Position numbers and translations under genes: made by a program | Notes under the pieces: generated by a model | Databases searched by the model: none | The model's input: the letters and a program-made list of their open reading frames with translations, nothing else | Told to the model about the DNA's origin: nothing | Assembly: GCA_024346835.1 (NCBI GenBank) | Contig: AP024866.1 | Coordinates: forward strand, 1,736,001 to 1,800,000 | Length of the DNA stretch: 64,000 nucleotides | Reading direction: 5' to 3' | DNA from: Vibrio comitans | GTDB lineage: Bacteria > Pseudomonadota > Gammaproteobacteria > Enterobacterales > Vibrionaceae | Shown: positions 37,813 to 45,786 of the stretch, piece after piece | Layout of the letters: every line of letters begins with the position of its first letter | Numbering within the stretch: the stretch's first letter is position 1

Positions 37813-38619
37813 ATGCAGAAAACCATACTCATCACTGGCGCTACCGACGGTATTGGCCTTGAAACTGCCAAAACACTCGCCAAACAAGGTCATCATTTAT
37901 TAATTCATGGCCGCAATCCTCAGAAGCTTCAAAAAGTACAAGATGAGCTTTCTAGTCTTCCAGGTGCGGGCAAGATAGAAACCTACGAATCGGATCTTTC
38001 TCGTTTAGCTGATGTTAAGGCGCTAGCAGGTAAAATCGCTGAGGATCATTCACACCTCGATGGTTTGATCAATAATGCTGGTGTTTATAGCGTTGCGAAT
38101 ACAGTAACGGCGGATAACCTAGATGTACGCTTTGCGGTAAATACGCTTGCGCCTTATTTGCTTACGCAAAAACTACTCCCGCTAATGAACAGCGAAAGTC
38201 GTGTGGTTAACTTATCTTCTGCAGCGCAATCTACTGTTGATATCAACGCACTATTGGGTGAAAAGTCACTCTCTGAAGGTGACGCATACGCACAGAGTAA
38301 ACTCGCGATTACCATGTGGACAAGAACTCTTGCTATAGTCCTTGGCGCTAACGGCCCAGCTATCATCGCGGTAAATCCAGCTTCGTTTCTTGGTAGCAAG
38401 ATGGTGAAAGATGCATACGGGGTAGCAGGAGGAGACCTTTCAATTGGTGCTGATATCCTAGTTCGCGCGGTGTTATCTGAAGAGTTTGCTGATGCATCAG
38501 GAAAGTATTTTGATAACGATATTGGTCGTTTCAATGACCCTCATCGCGATGCACTCAATAGTGAAAAGTGCAATGCTGTTGTATCTACACTAGATAAAAT
38601 GCTTGCGGCGTATAGTTAA
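37813..38619 (+). CDS. Short-chain dehydrogenase/reductase
   Basis: A 268-residue classical SDR. The cofactor motif TGATDGIG lies near residue 8, NNAG near residue 89, the active-site Ser in NLSSAAQ and the catalytic Tyr/Lys in YAQSK. His31-Gly-Arg33 after the second strand suggests NADP(H) preference. The sequence resembles the retinol-dehydrogenase-like / WWOX-like SDR branch, but the bacterial substrate is unknown. GAGGA precedes the ATG. It is a single gene with no obvious partner. Confidence 0.9.
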   Translation: MQKTILITGATDGIGLETAKTLAKQGHHLLIHGRNPQKLQKVQDELSSLPGAGKIETYESDLSRLADVKALAGKIAEDHSHLDGLINNAGVYSVANTVTADNLDVRFAVNTLAPYLLTQKLLPLMNSESRVVNLSSAAQSTVDINALLGEKSLSEGDAYAQSKLAITMWTRTLAIVLGANGPAIIAVNPASFLGSKMVKDAYGVAGGDLSIGADILVRAVLSEEFADASGKYFDNDIGRFNDPHRDALNSEKCNAVVSTLDKMLAAYS

Positions 38620-38681
38620 TACAGTCCAAGCAAATCCATAGATGAATGAAGCCCTACTGCATCGTCAAGTGGGGCTTCTTA

Positions 38682-39179
38682 TTATCTGCAACGCTCAATG
38701 AACTCTTGAGTCGCCTTGCCCAAGTTTACGATCAACAAAAGCGCACATTGGGGATTATCAGTAAAGCCATGCAGTGGTGTAACATTGCATTCCGAGCAAT
38801 GCTCAACCTGATAACGTTCAAACTGGTATCGGTCTAGTTTTTGACAGGCTTCTTCGGCATTTCTAACGCCAACTATTGACCAATACTGAGTGATATCTAC
38901 GGAAAAATAATTCTTGAAGAGCACTCGTATCGTTTGCGAGTCAAAAAAATCATAGTCTGCGATATCATTATTCAATCGGGTTTGCATTACCGAGCCAAGG
39001 TCCGTTGAAAGTGCTTCCCCATACTTTTCTACTAATAATTCGCTTGCTAATGCCTTAACGTAGCAATCCCATGCATCAAGCGCAGACACCAAGATCTTAT
39101 CGGAATCACTAGGATGTTTTTCTAATCTCGTTTGTAACACGGTTATTGCGTTCAGAAAATTTGCGTGAGCAGCAGGCAT
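38682..39179 (-). CDS. Hypothetical protein
   Basis: A 165-residue protein I do not recognise. The frame extends ten hydrophobic residues upstream to 39209, but AGGGA precedes the ATG at 39179 and is the better site. The N-terminal part is helical (NFLNAITVLQTRLE, ALDAWDCYVKALASELLVEKYG). The C-terminal half holds a Cys cluster (EACQKL, VEHCSECNV, NPQCALL) that could bind metal. No signal peptide or membrane segment is predicted. It is flanked by a convergent SDR gene and a co-oriented DUF465 gene behind a terminator. Confidence 0.6.
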   Translation of the reverse strand: MPAAHANFLNAITVLQTRLEKHPSDSDKILVSALDAWDCYVKALASELLVEKYGEALSTDLGSVMQTRLNNDIADYDFFDSQTIRVLFKNYFSVDITQYWSIVGVRNAEEACQKLDRYQFERYQVEHCSECNVTPLHGFTDNPQCALLLIVNLGKATQEFIERCR

Positions 39180-39275
39180 TACTATCCCTATCAGAAAAAT
39201 GCAATTCAACTTTATAAGTACTAAATACCATTAAAATAGAGAAGGTTCAACATATATGATACGTCGTGCATATAA

Positions 39276-39307
39276 ATAAAAACAAAGGCCACTGTAATAG
39301 TGGCCTT
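39276..39307 (-). terminator. Terminator after second DUF465 gene
   Basis: AAGGCCACT (39285-39293) pairs with AGTGGCCTT (39299-39307) around GTAAT. On the minus strand a T-rich tract follows. It ends 17 bases past the gene. Confidence 0.85.
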
Positions 39308-39323
39308 ATCTAAATTTCTGAAA

Positions 39324-39569
39324 CTAGCCTTTAGCGGCAACTAGGCGCTGGTATAGGGAGTCTTTCAACACTGCTCGGTCGTGTTTCATCTTGTGCATTT
39401 CTTCATCGGTAATTGGTTCACCGTTCAACTCTAACACACGAATTTCTTTATCTAATGCAGTATAGGTTTTATTGTCTTGGGCAAAAGTTTCATTGCCTTC
39501 AACCAGTTGCTTGATAACGTCTTGTAATTCTGGAAAGTCGTTCTCGAGAGAGTGTTTCTCACCTAACAT
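39324..39569 (-). CDS. YdcH/DUF465 family protein (second copy)
   Basis: An 81-residue helical-hairpin protein of the DUF465 family: MLGEKHSLENDFPEL, then KTYTALDKEIRVLELNGEPITDEEMHKMKHDRAVLKDSLYQRL. The ATG at 39569 follows AAGGGG; the frame extends to a GTG at 39575 that overlaps this site. It is clearly a paralogue of the protein at 20847-21104, with the same DFPEL and EEMHKMKHDR-type segments. Function is unknown in the family. Confidence 0.87.
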   Translation of the reverse strand: MLGEKHSLENDFPELQDVIKQLVEGNETFAQDNKTYTALDKEIRVLELNGEPITDEEMHKMKHDRAVLKDSLYQRLVAAKG

Positions 39570-39668
39570 AATCACCCCTTTAGTAAGGTATAGAGTAAAA
39601 TTGCCGTTGGATTCACAATAAATGTAGCATGCTATTTTGAGCTACTGGCTGTTTCCCCAAAAATTACT

Positions 39669-40295
39669 CTAAATTTTGGCTAAAACTTGATCTATCTGAT
39701 TAAGAGTGACATCGCCATCTTGATAGTTGATTGGTAGCTCTACAATAGACTCCCCTTTCACGACAAATAACGAAGGAAAACTATTGCCACCTATCGAGCG
39801 AGCAAAGCTAAGTTCTTGCATCAACGCTTGCTCTATTTCGGGCGAACCTAATTCTTTCTCAAATTGTTCGACATCAAGTCCAATTTCGCGAGCAAGTTCG
39901 ATTAAAGTAGAGACATCACTCGGGTTTCTAGCTTGAAGGTAATAAGCCTGTTGAACTGCGGTTAGCATCTCTTTTTCCGCACCTTGCGATCTTGCACAAA
40001 GCATGGCTCTACAGGCGGGATAAGTAGAACGACGGGGTGTATTCGATGTCCAGAAGTCGTGGTTAAATTGAGTCCCTAGTAAGGACTCAATTTTGTTCCA
40101 GTAGGAGGCTATTTGCTTGCGCATCTCCAAAGGCATAGGAATATCAGAATCTGGGGCTAATCCACCGACTAGATACACTATCTCAAGTTTATCTTTTAGT
40201 GCTGACTCTAGTTTTAACCATGTTGGCTTATAACCCCAGCACCATGCACACATGGGGTCATAAACATGATAAAGACGCGCGGTTTCCTTACTCAT
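39669..40295 (-). CDS. DsbA-family thiol oxidoreductase
   Basis: A 208-residue thioredoxin-fold protein of the DsbA/FrnE-like group. The redox centre is CAWC in DPMCAWCWGYKP near residue 16. A helical insertion domain follows, and the cis-Pro region is GGNSFPSLFVV. AGGAG precedes the ATG at 40295; a GTG at 40310 is less likely. No signal peptide is present, so it is probably cytoplasmic, as in the FrnE/isomerase-like subgroup. It is a single gene. Confidence 0.85.
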   Translation of the reverse strand: MSKETARLYHVYDPMCAWCWGYKPTWLKLESALKDKLEIVYLVGGLAPDSDIPMPLEMRKQIASYWNKIESLLGTQFNHDFWTSNTPRRSTYPACRAMLCARSQGAEKEMLTAVQQAYYLQARNPSDVSTLIELAREIGLDVEQFEKELGSPEIEQALMQELSFARSIGGNSFPSLFVVKGESIVELPINYQDGDVTLNQIDQVLAKI

Positions 40296-40359
40296 TGTCA
40301 CTCCTAACACACTGATTTATCAAGTCAGTTAATCATCATGACAAGACTAACGCAAGGGG

Positions 40360-41403
40360 CTAATCAAGTGTTAGCACTATCTTCCCTAAGTGTTTTTTCT
40401 CCATAAATGCCAGCTGTGCTTGCTCAATGTGTTGCAGTGGGAATGTCATAGCAACCAAAGGCTTGATCTGCCCGCTTTCAATACGCTTCACTAAATTCAG
40501 AAAAACCTCTGGCTCAATGACTGTGCATCCAAAGAAACTTAAGTCTTTTAAATACAAGGTGCGAAGATCCAATGTTACATCCGCGCCAGCAATAGCGCCC
40601 GAAACCGCATAACGACCTTTTGGCTTCATCACATCAAGCAATGTTGGCCAATTCTTACCACCAACCAGATCTACTACTACATCAACGCTGTTAAGTCCTA
40701 AGCGAGAGACTAGGTCTTCATCTCGAAAAACCACTTCATCTGTGCCTATGCTCTTCAATAGCGCTTCTTTAGAACGACTGGTTACGCCAATCACTTTGGC
40801 GCCGCGTGCCTTGGCTAGTTGAATAGCAGCCGACCCTACGCCACCGGTTGCCCCTGTTACCAATACTGTATCGGCTGTGCCTACATTGGCGCGAGTCAGC
40901 ATATTTTCTGCGGTTGAGTAAGAGCAAGGAAATGATGCAAGCTCCACATCAGAAAGCTCAGTAGATACATGATGAGCGTAACGTGATGCTACCTTGGTAA
41001 ATTCAGAAAACCCACCGTCACACTCAGAGCCGAAATACCACGGGCTTGATAGTTGTTCACCATTAGCCTCGTTCAGGCAAGGTTCAATAATGACACGCTG
41101 CCCTACTCTCGATTCATCCACACCCTCACCCGTAGCAACAATAACGCCACAAACATCGGCACCTTGAATACGAGGAAAACGCAAAGCTTCACCAGACCAA
41201 GATGCATCATCGCCGTCTGCGCCACTCTTTGAATACCAGCCTATTCGAGTATTAATATCGGTATTATTGACCCCTGCGGCGGATACCTTAATGAGCACTT
41301 CGCCTCTGGCAAGACGAGGCACTTCAATATCTGTACTGTATTGCAATTTGTCAAAATCACCATGTCCCGTCATCTGTACGCCATACATCGTTTGCTTGTT
41401 CAT
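40360..41403 (-). CDS. Medium-chain (quinone-oxidoreductase-like) dehydrogenase
   Basis: A 347-residue MDR protein. The N-terminal GroES-like domain includes VLIKVSAAGVNNTDINTR and RIQGADVCGVIVATGEGV; the nucleotide domain begins VTGATGGVGSAAIQLAKARGAKVIGV. The Cys/His set that holds catalytic zinc in alcohol dehydrogenases is not evident, so it is probably a zinc-free NADPH-dependent reductase of enals or quinones. It overlaps the upstream TetR gene by ATGA, and that regulator most likely controls it. Confidence 0.88.
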   Translation of the reverse strand: MNKQTMYGVQMTGHGDFDKLQYSTDIEVPRLARGEVLIKVSAAGVNNTDINTRIGWYSKSGADGDDASWSGEALRFPRIQGADVCGVIVATGEGVDESRVGQRVIIEPCLNEANGEQLSSPWYFGSECDGGFSEFTKVASRYAHHVSTELSDVELASFPCSYSTAENMLTRANVGTADTVLVTGATGGVGSAAIQLAKARGAKVIGVTSRSKEALLKSIGTDEVVFRDEDLVSRLGLNSVDVVVDLVGGKNWPTLLDVMKPKGRYAVSGAIAGADVTLDLRTLYLKDLSFFGCTVIEPEVFLNLVKRIESGQIKPLVAMTFPLQHIEQAQLAFMEKKHLGKIVLTLD

Positions 41404-41909
41404 TCCAAAATTTTCCTTACCACATTTTTGGCTGCCACTATTGCTTGATCACCCATAGTAGGCCATCCCAGCGAAGCGCCTTCGTGTATTAAAAACAACT
41501 CCATCGCCAATTCGGGACGTGCACTTCTTCGCGCTAAGAGTTGAACCATTTGTTGTTTGTGTTCTTGTACCGCAACATTCACCTCTTCATTGTGAGGGAA
41601 CGCGGCTAACGCGTTCATTGATAAGCACCCTTTAGGCGCGTTATTTTCCATCCATTGACCCAGGCCATCAAAAATAGCAATGACAGACTCCATTGGATTT
41701 AAAGATGACTCTTCACCTAATACAGCGAGATAGCGTTGGTGACGATGCTCTAATGCGCCTATCACCATAGATTCTTTCGATGGGTAGTAGCGATACAAGG
41801 TTCTTAAGCTCACACCAGAGGCGACTTTTAGTTCAGCGACACTCATTTGTGCAAAACCGTGCTGACTGAACGCGATTTCTAAACGACCCGCAATTTCATC
41901 TTTTACCAT
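41400..41909 (-). CDS. TetR-family repressor
   Basis: A 169-residue regulator with the N-terminal helix-turn-helix characteristic of TetR proteins (GFAQMSVAELKVASGVSLRTLYRYYPSKESMV) and a short C-terminal ligand domain. It is somewhat short for the family. Immediately upstream lies a 51-base nested palindrome that is the obvious operator. It is co-transcribed with the overlapping MDR reductase, an arrangement typical of reactive-electrophile responses. The inducer is unknown. Confidence 0.88.
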   Translation of the reverse strand: MVKDEIAGRLEIAFSQHGFAQMSVAELKVASGVSLRTLYRYYPSKESMVIGALEHRHQRYLAVLGEESSLNPMESVIAIFDGLGQWMENNAPKGCLSMNALAAFPHNEEVNVAVQEHKQQMVQLLARRSARPELAMELFLIHEGASLGWPTMGDQAIVAAKNVVRKILE

Positions 41910-41917
41910 AAGTCCCT

Positions 41918-41968
41918 CAAGGTAGAACGTTTACTCTACCTGCATGGTAGAGTAAACGTTCTACCTTG
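41918..41968. promoter_or_regulatory. Nested double operator for the TetR-MDR operon
   Basis: A perfect inverted repeat has 23-bp arms (41918-41940 and 41946-41968) and a 5-base centre, TGCAT. Each arm is itself a dyad: GGTAGA at 41921-41926 with TCTACC at 41935-41940, and again at 41946-41951 and 41960-41965. It begins nine bases upstream of the TetR start codon, so two repressor dimers could bind side by side over the promoter. Confidence 0.85.
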
Positions 41969-42123
41969 GTCAACCATTTTCGATTAATTAGGCGTCGTCT
42001 GAAATAAAACTGTCATGAGGCCAGACATTTTAAGGAGACTAATAGGCGTGTAAGGGCGGTCAACGCTATATTTCACGTGTTCAATTAGGTAGACTGATTC
42101 AAACGCTATTTTCAATCAGAACA

Positions 42124-42657
42124 ATGAAGCAATTACTCGATTTTATTCCCCTAATAATATTTTTTGTGTTGTACAAAATGTACGACATCTATACCGCTAC
42201 AGGGGCATTAATAGTAGCTACCGCACTTCAACTCATTGTGACGTACGTAATGTACAAAAAAGTTGAAAAGATGCAGTTCATCACTTTTATTATGGTCACC
42301 CTTTTTGGTGGCATGACCATATTTCTACATGATGACAACTTCATAAAGTGGAAGGTGACCCTAGTTTATGCTGTATTTGCACTAGGACTCACCGTGACTC
42401 AGTTAATCGGAAAGCCGGTTATCAAGGGAATGCTTGGCAAAGAAATCACCTTGCCAGAGAGTGTATGGAATAAGATTAATTGGGCTTGGACGCTGTTTTT
42501 TACAGGCTGCGCAGTCCTTAATATTTACATCGCTTTCAACCTGCCTCTTGATACTTGGGTTAACTTCAAGGTCTTTGGCTTGCTCGCTGCAACGCTAATA
42601 TTCACCTTGTTGACCGGTATTTATATTTACAAACATATGCAAAAAGAGAGCGAATAA
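42124..42657 (+). CDS. yciB: Inner-membrane protein YciB (intracellular septation protein A)
   Basis: A 177-residue membrane protein of about five to six helices with the family opening [23 protein letters not shown] and the conserved [27 protein letters not shown]. In E. coli YciB contributes to envelope integrity and cell-division-related peptidoglycan synthesis. It is the first of four closely spaced genes (yciB, yciA, yciI, lipoprotein) and is divergent from the TetR gene. Confidence 0.95.
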   Translation: MKQLLDFIPLIIFFVLYKMYDIYTATGALIVATALQLIVTYVMYKKVEKMQFITFIMVTLFGGMTIFLHDDNFIKWKVTLVYAVFALGLTVTQLIGKPVIKGMLGKEITLPESVWNKINWAWTLFFTGCAVLNIYIAFNLPLDTWVNFKVFGLLAATLIFTLLTGIYIYKHMQKESE

Positions 42658-42661
42658 CCTA

Positions 42662-43072
42662 ATGACTTCCCCATCATCTCAACCAGACCAAATCACCCCT
42701 AAAGGCGAGATGCTACTTAGAACCCTAGCTATGCCTGCAGATACCAATGCGAACGGTGATATCTTTGGTGGTTGGATCATGTCTCAACTCGATTTAGCAG
42801 GTGGTATTCTTGCTAAAGAGATCTCAAAAGGACGCATTGCTACAGTATCTGTATCAAGTATTACCTTTAAACGCCCTGTTTCAGTGGGAGACATAGTATG
42901 CTGTCATGGTGAGTGCAGCCGCATCGGTAACTCATCAATGTCTATCGAATTGCAGGTATGGAACAAAAAAGTCATGGGCGAGCGCACAGGTGAGCGCGAT
43001 CTTGTTTGCGAAGCGACCTTCCATTATGTTGCAATCGATGAAAATGGGCGCCCTCGCGCAATTGAAAAGTAA
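42662..43072 (+). CDS. yciA: Acyl-CoA thioesterase YciA
   Basis: A 136-residue hotdog-fold thioesterase. The signature [25 protein letters not shown] carries the catalytic Asn/Asp region, and [14 protein letters not shown] strand sequence ([16 protein letters not shown]) follows. It hydrolyses a broad range of acyl-CoAs in the cytoplasm. It starts four bases after yciB and is part of the same transcript. Confidence 0.96.
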   Translation: MTSPSSQPDQITPKGEMLLRTLAMPADTNANGDIFGGWIMSQLDLAGGILAKEISKGRIATVSVSSITFKRPVSVGDIVCCHGECSRIGNSSMSIELQVWNKKVMGERTGERDLVCEATFHYVAIDENGRPRAIEK

Positions 43073-43083
43073 AAGGACTGACT

Positions 43084-43380
43084 ATGTGGTATGTTATTTT
43101 TTCTCAGGATGTCGAAGATTCATTGCAAAAACGCCTTAGCGTGCGAGAACAGCACCTAGAGCGCTTGCAGCGTTTACAAGACCAAGGACGTTTGCTTACC
43201 GCAGGTCCAATGCCAGCAATCGATAGCGATAATCCTGGTGAAGCTGGATTTACAGGCTCTACCGTCATCGCACAGTTTGAATCCTTGCAAGATGCCAAGG
43301 CGTGGGCTGATGCCGACCCCTACATCGAAGCTGGCGTTTATCAAAACGTTATCGTCAAACCCTTTAAAAAAGTATTCTAA
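43084..43380 (+). CDS. yciI: YciI-like protein
   Basis: A 98-residue ferredoxin-like-fold protein of the YCII superfamily, with the family opening [14 protein letters not shown], the conserved [22 protein letters not shown] containing the putative active-site His, and the terminal [22 protein letters not shown]. The reaction is not established for most members. It lies 11 bases after yciA and 2 bases before the next gene. Confidence 0.95.
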   Translation: MWYVIFSQDVEDSLQKRLSVREQHLERLQRLQDQGRLLTAGPMPAIDSDNPGEAGFTGSTVIAQFESLQDAKAWADADPYIEAGVYQNVIVKPFKKVF

Positions 43381-43382
43381 TT

Positions 43383-43796
43383 ATGCATTCATCACTTAAA
43401 ACACTGTTTATCGCAACAATGGCTACGCTTGTTCTCGCGGGTTGTTCATCAAATGGTGACAAACAAAGAGAACTCGAGCTCAAAGCAGACCGCCGCGCAG
43501 GAATTTTGGCTTCAAGCCTTCCAATTGAATACGGCCCGTTGACCATCACCAGAGCGTCAGCAAAAGGCAGTATTGTCATTATTGAGATGCTGTACAACCA
43601 ATCTGGTAGCAAATCAGCCGATCAGTTAGTAGCGAGCGCGAAAAACTATTACTGCAGCTCAGAAGATGTGAAAGCAACCATGGACGAAGGTATCGGTTAC
43701 CTTATAAAGGTTCGTAATAACAGAGGTCAGTTGGTTGTCGAAGAGATGATTACCTCAAAGACCTGCTCTTCCAGTGAAGAAAAACCTGCTGAATAA
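43383..43796 (+). CDS. Lipoprotein, T2SS pilotin candidate (AspS-like)
   Basis: A 137-residue lipoprotein with lipobox LAGC (Cys21). The mature part reads ELKADRRAGILASSLPIEYGPLTITRASAKGS, then a central strand and two Cys residues (YYCSSED, SKTCSSSE) that may form a disulfide. Size, the IEYGPL segment and the paired cysteines match my recollection of AspS, the Vibrio pilotin that carries the type II secretion secretin to the outer membrane. It is the fourth gene of the yciB operon and ends before a strong terminator. The family call needs a profile search. Confidence 0.6.
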   Translation: MHSSLKTLFIATMATLVLAGCSSNGDKQRELELKADRRAGILASSLPIEYGPLTITRASAKGSIVIIEMLYNQSGSKSADQLVASAKNYYCSSEDVKATMDEGIGYLIKVRNNRGQLVVEEMITSKTCSSSEEKPAE

Positions 43797-43831
43797 TTAG
43801 GGGCTGTTGACCTAGATATACAAATAAAAGA

Positions 43832-43868
43832 AAGGCCAAACTAGATTGCTGTAGTTTGGCCTTTTTTA
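43832..43868 (+). terminator. Terminator of the yciB operon (possibly bidirectional)
   Basis: A perfect 12-bp stem pairs AAGGCCAAACTA (43832-43843) with TAGTTTGGCCTT (43852-43863), followed by a T-run. A-rich sequence on the other side could serve the convergent methyltransferase gene. Confidence 0.9.
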
Positions 43869-43885
43869 TTGTTTTTTGTTCCGCC

Positions 43886-44836
43886 TTAACGACTAAACAA
43901 TTGCACCTTTAAGCTCGCTTCTGAATCCACATCGGCAAATTCTGGCGGGTTGTCCAAACGTTGTAAGTACTTGAGCGTTGGGGCATGTTCAGCCATACCT
44001 TCAATAACAAAATCCGAAGTAACCGCTGGAGAGTTAGCACAAGCAAGTACTTGGCCATTTTCTGTTAGTAAATCAGGCAGGCGGCGCAAAATCTTCTGAT
44101 AATCCTTGGTCAAAGCAAAACTGCCCTTTTGAAATGACGGTGGATCAGAGATGATCAAATCATAAGGCCCCATTCGTTTTATTTTGCCCCAAGACTTAAA
44201 AATATCATGGGCTAGAAACTTAACTCGACTCACCTCTTGGTTATTCAAGTGATGGTTGTCGCGTCCTCGGCTAAGAGATGAACGAGCCATATCCACATTG
44301 ACTACCTGACTTGCTCCACCAGCAATTGCTACAACAGAGAAACCACAGGTGTAAGCAAATAGGTTGAGCACGTTCTTACCCTTAGAGTTTTCTCGAACCC
44401 AATCTCGCCCAAGACGCATATCCAAGAACAAGCCAGAGTTTTGGTTGGATGAGATATTCATCCAGTATTTGAGATCCGACTCTACCACCTCAACCTTGTC
44501 TGGTTGCTCTCCTAAAAGGAACTGCGTTGGCGCACCATGTTCATAACGATGCTGAATAGAGATCGAGCGTATCAACGCGTAATTAGGATCAGAAGCAAGT
44601 GATTCTAATCCTTGGGTTAACTCAGCAATAAATTCATCTGTTACTGGCTTAAATAACTGCACGACCAGATGCTGACCAATCCAATCACAAGTGATCTGCT
44701 CAAGGCCCTCATAGGTGCGACCTCGTCCGTGAAACAGTCGTCTTACCTCGGTTGGCGCTAAAGCTAGCCCTTCCTTCAATGTAGAGAAGAATACAGTAAG
44801 CGCTTGTGGGTTCATTGGTTGGGGTATTTCAGTCAT
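43886..44836 (-). CDS. Class I SAM-dependent (RNA-type) methyltransferase
   Basis: A 316-residue methyltransferase. The ATG at 44836 overlaps the upstream stop by ATGA and gives the N-terminus MTEIPQPMNPQALTVFF; longer frames run back into the upstream gene. Motifs are the SAM-binding VLNLFAYTCGFSVVAIAGGA, the acidic loop VVNVDMARSSLSRGRDN, and the catalytic-type SDPPSFQKGSF, as in RlmI/RlmK-like rRNA cytosine or guanine methyltransferases. An RNA target is likely, given coupling to a pseudouridine synthase, but the nucleotide is not known. Confidence 0.88.
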   Translation of the reverse strand: MTEIPQPMNPQALTVFFSTLKEGLALAPTEVRRLFHGRGRTYEGLEQITCDWIGQHLVVQLFKPVTDEFIAELTQGLESLASDPNYALIRSISIQHRYEHGAPTQFLLGEQPDKVEVVESDLKYWMNISSNQNSGLFLDMRLGRDWVRENSKGKNVLNLFAYTCGFSVVAIAGGASQVVNVDMARSSLSRGRDNHHLNNQEVSRVKFLAHDIFKSWGKIKRMGPYDLIISDPPSFQKGSFALTKDYQKILRRLPDLLTENGQVLACANSPAVTSDFVIEGMAEHAPTLKYLQRLDNPPEFADVDSEASLKVQLFSR

Positions 44837-45522
44837 TTTATTTTGGGCCAATTTAGTAATTGTGGTTGTTGCCAGTCTGTAATTTGTTGTTTGATCGCGT
44901 CTCGTTGCCATAACTCGCCGAGACTACTGTCATCACTAGGGTCTAGTTGATAGCGATAGGCTTGCCCGTTTAGCTCAAAAGCAAGAGCAAACGCATGTAG
45001 ATATCCTCTATCGCTTTGGCTAGACGGTGTGTAGATTGGATCACCGACAATAGGACTACCAACCGATTTCAATGCCACGCGGATTTGATGCGTCTTTCCG
45101 GTACGAGGTTTACATATGAATACGCGGTAACCATCAGCAGATGCCGAGAAAAACTGGGTAATAGCTGGGTTTTCATTGCTTGGTATGAGCTTCCACATAG
45201 AGCGGCGACTCTTAGCCATATCACCCTTTATCAGCCCCTGCTTCTTCTTTGGTTTTTTGTCTGAGATTGCCAGATAAAATTTTTCAACTTCACGATTAGC
45301 AAACGCTTGAGAAAGTTCACTTGCTGCCTGTTGGTTTTTTCCTAGCAATAGCAACCCAGAGGTCATCTTATCTAATCTATGGATAAGGTAAAGTGGCCCA
45401 CTATCGATGACGCTTTGGACTTCTTGTAGTAAAGCCGTATCGTTGTCATCTTTATGAACGCTAACACCGGGGTGCTTATTGATCAGCACAAAATCGGGTT
45501 GATTATCTATTATGTCAAACAT
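44833..45522 (-). CDS. RluA-family pseudouridine synthase
   Basis: A 229-residue synthase of the RluA family, short and lacking an S4 domain (the TIGR01621-like type). The catalytic motif HRLDKMTSGLLLLGKN contains the nucleophilic Asp. KPRTGKTHQIRVALKSVGSPIVGDPIY is the conserved C-terminal RNA-contact region. The target RNA is not known. It overlaps the downstream methyltransferase gene by ATGA, so the two modification enzymes are made together. Confidence 0.92.
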   Translation of the reverse strand: MFDIIDNQPDFVLINKHPGVSVHKDDNDTALLQEVQSVIDSGPLYLIHRLDKMTSGLLLLGKNQQAASELSQAFANREVEKFYLAISDKKPKKKQGLIKGDMAKSRRSMWKLIPSNENPAITQFFSASADGYRVFICKPRTGKTHQIRVALKSVGSPIVGDPIYTPSSQSDRGYLHAFALAFELNGQAYRYQLDPSDDSSLGELWQRDAIKQQITDWQQPQLLNWPKIK

Positions 45523-45786
45523 GAACGACTCTGGATGGGGATTGATAACTGGAGTTAAGGCTTAAGTATATAGTGAGCGCTGGATGAATCCTACTTTTGT
45601 CACAATTGGCGCGTTGAGACCATTAAATTAGTGGGTTTTCATACACTTTATTCACACTTCGATTACCCACCAGCAATAACTCAGCTTAAAACTACGCCCA
45701 CTACGACACTCTTAAGCAAAAGGCGTACAAAGTGCCTTTTTGCGTATACACTACAACTATAAGTGATTGATTATTAACTGAGAGAA

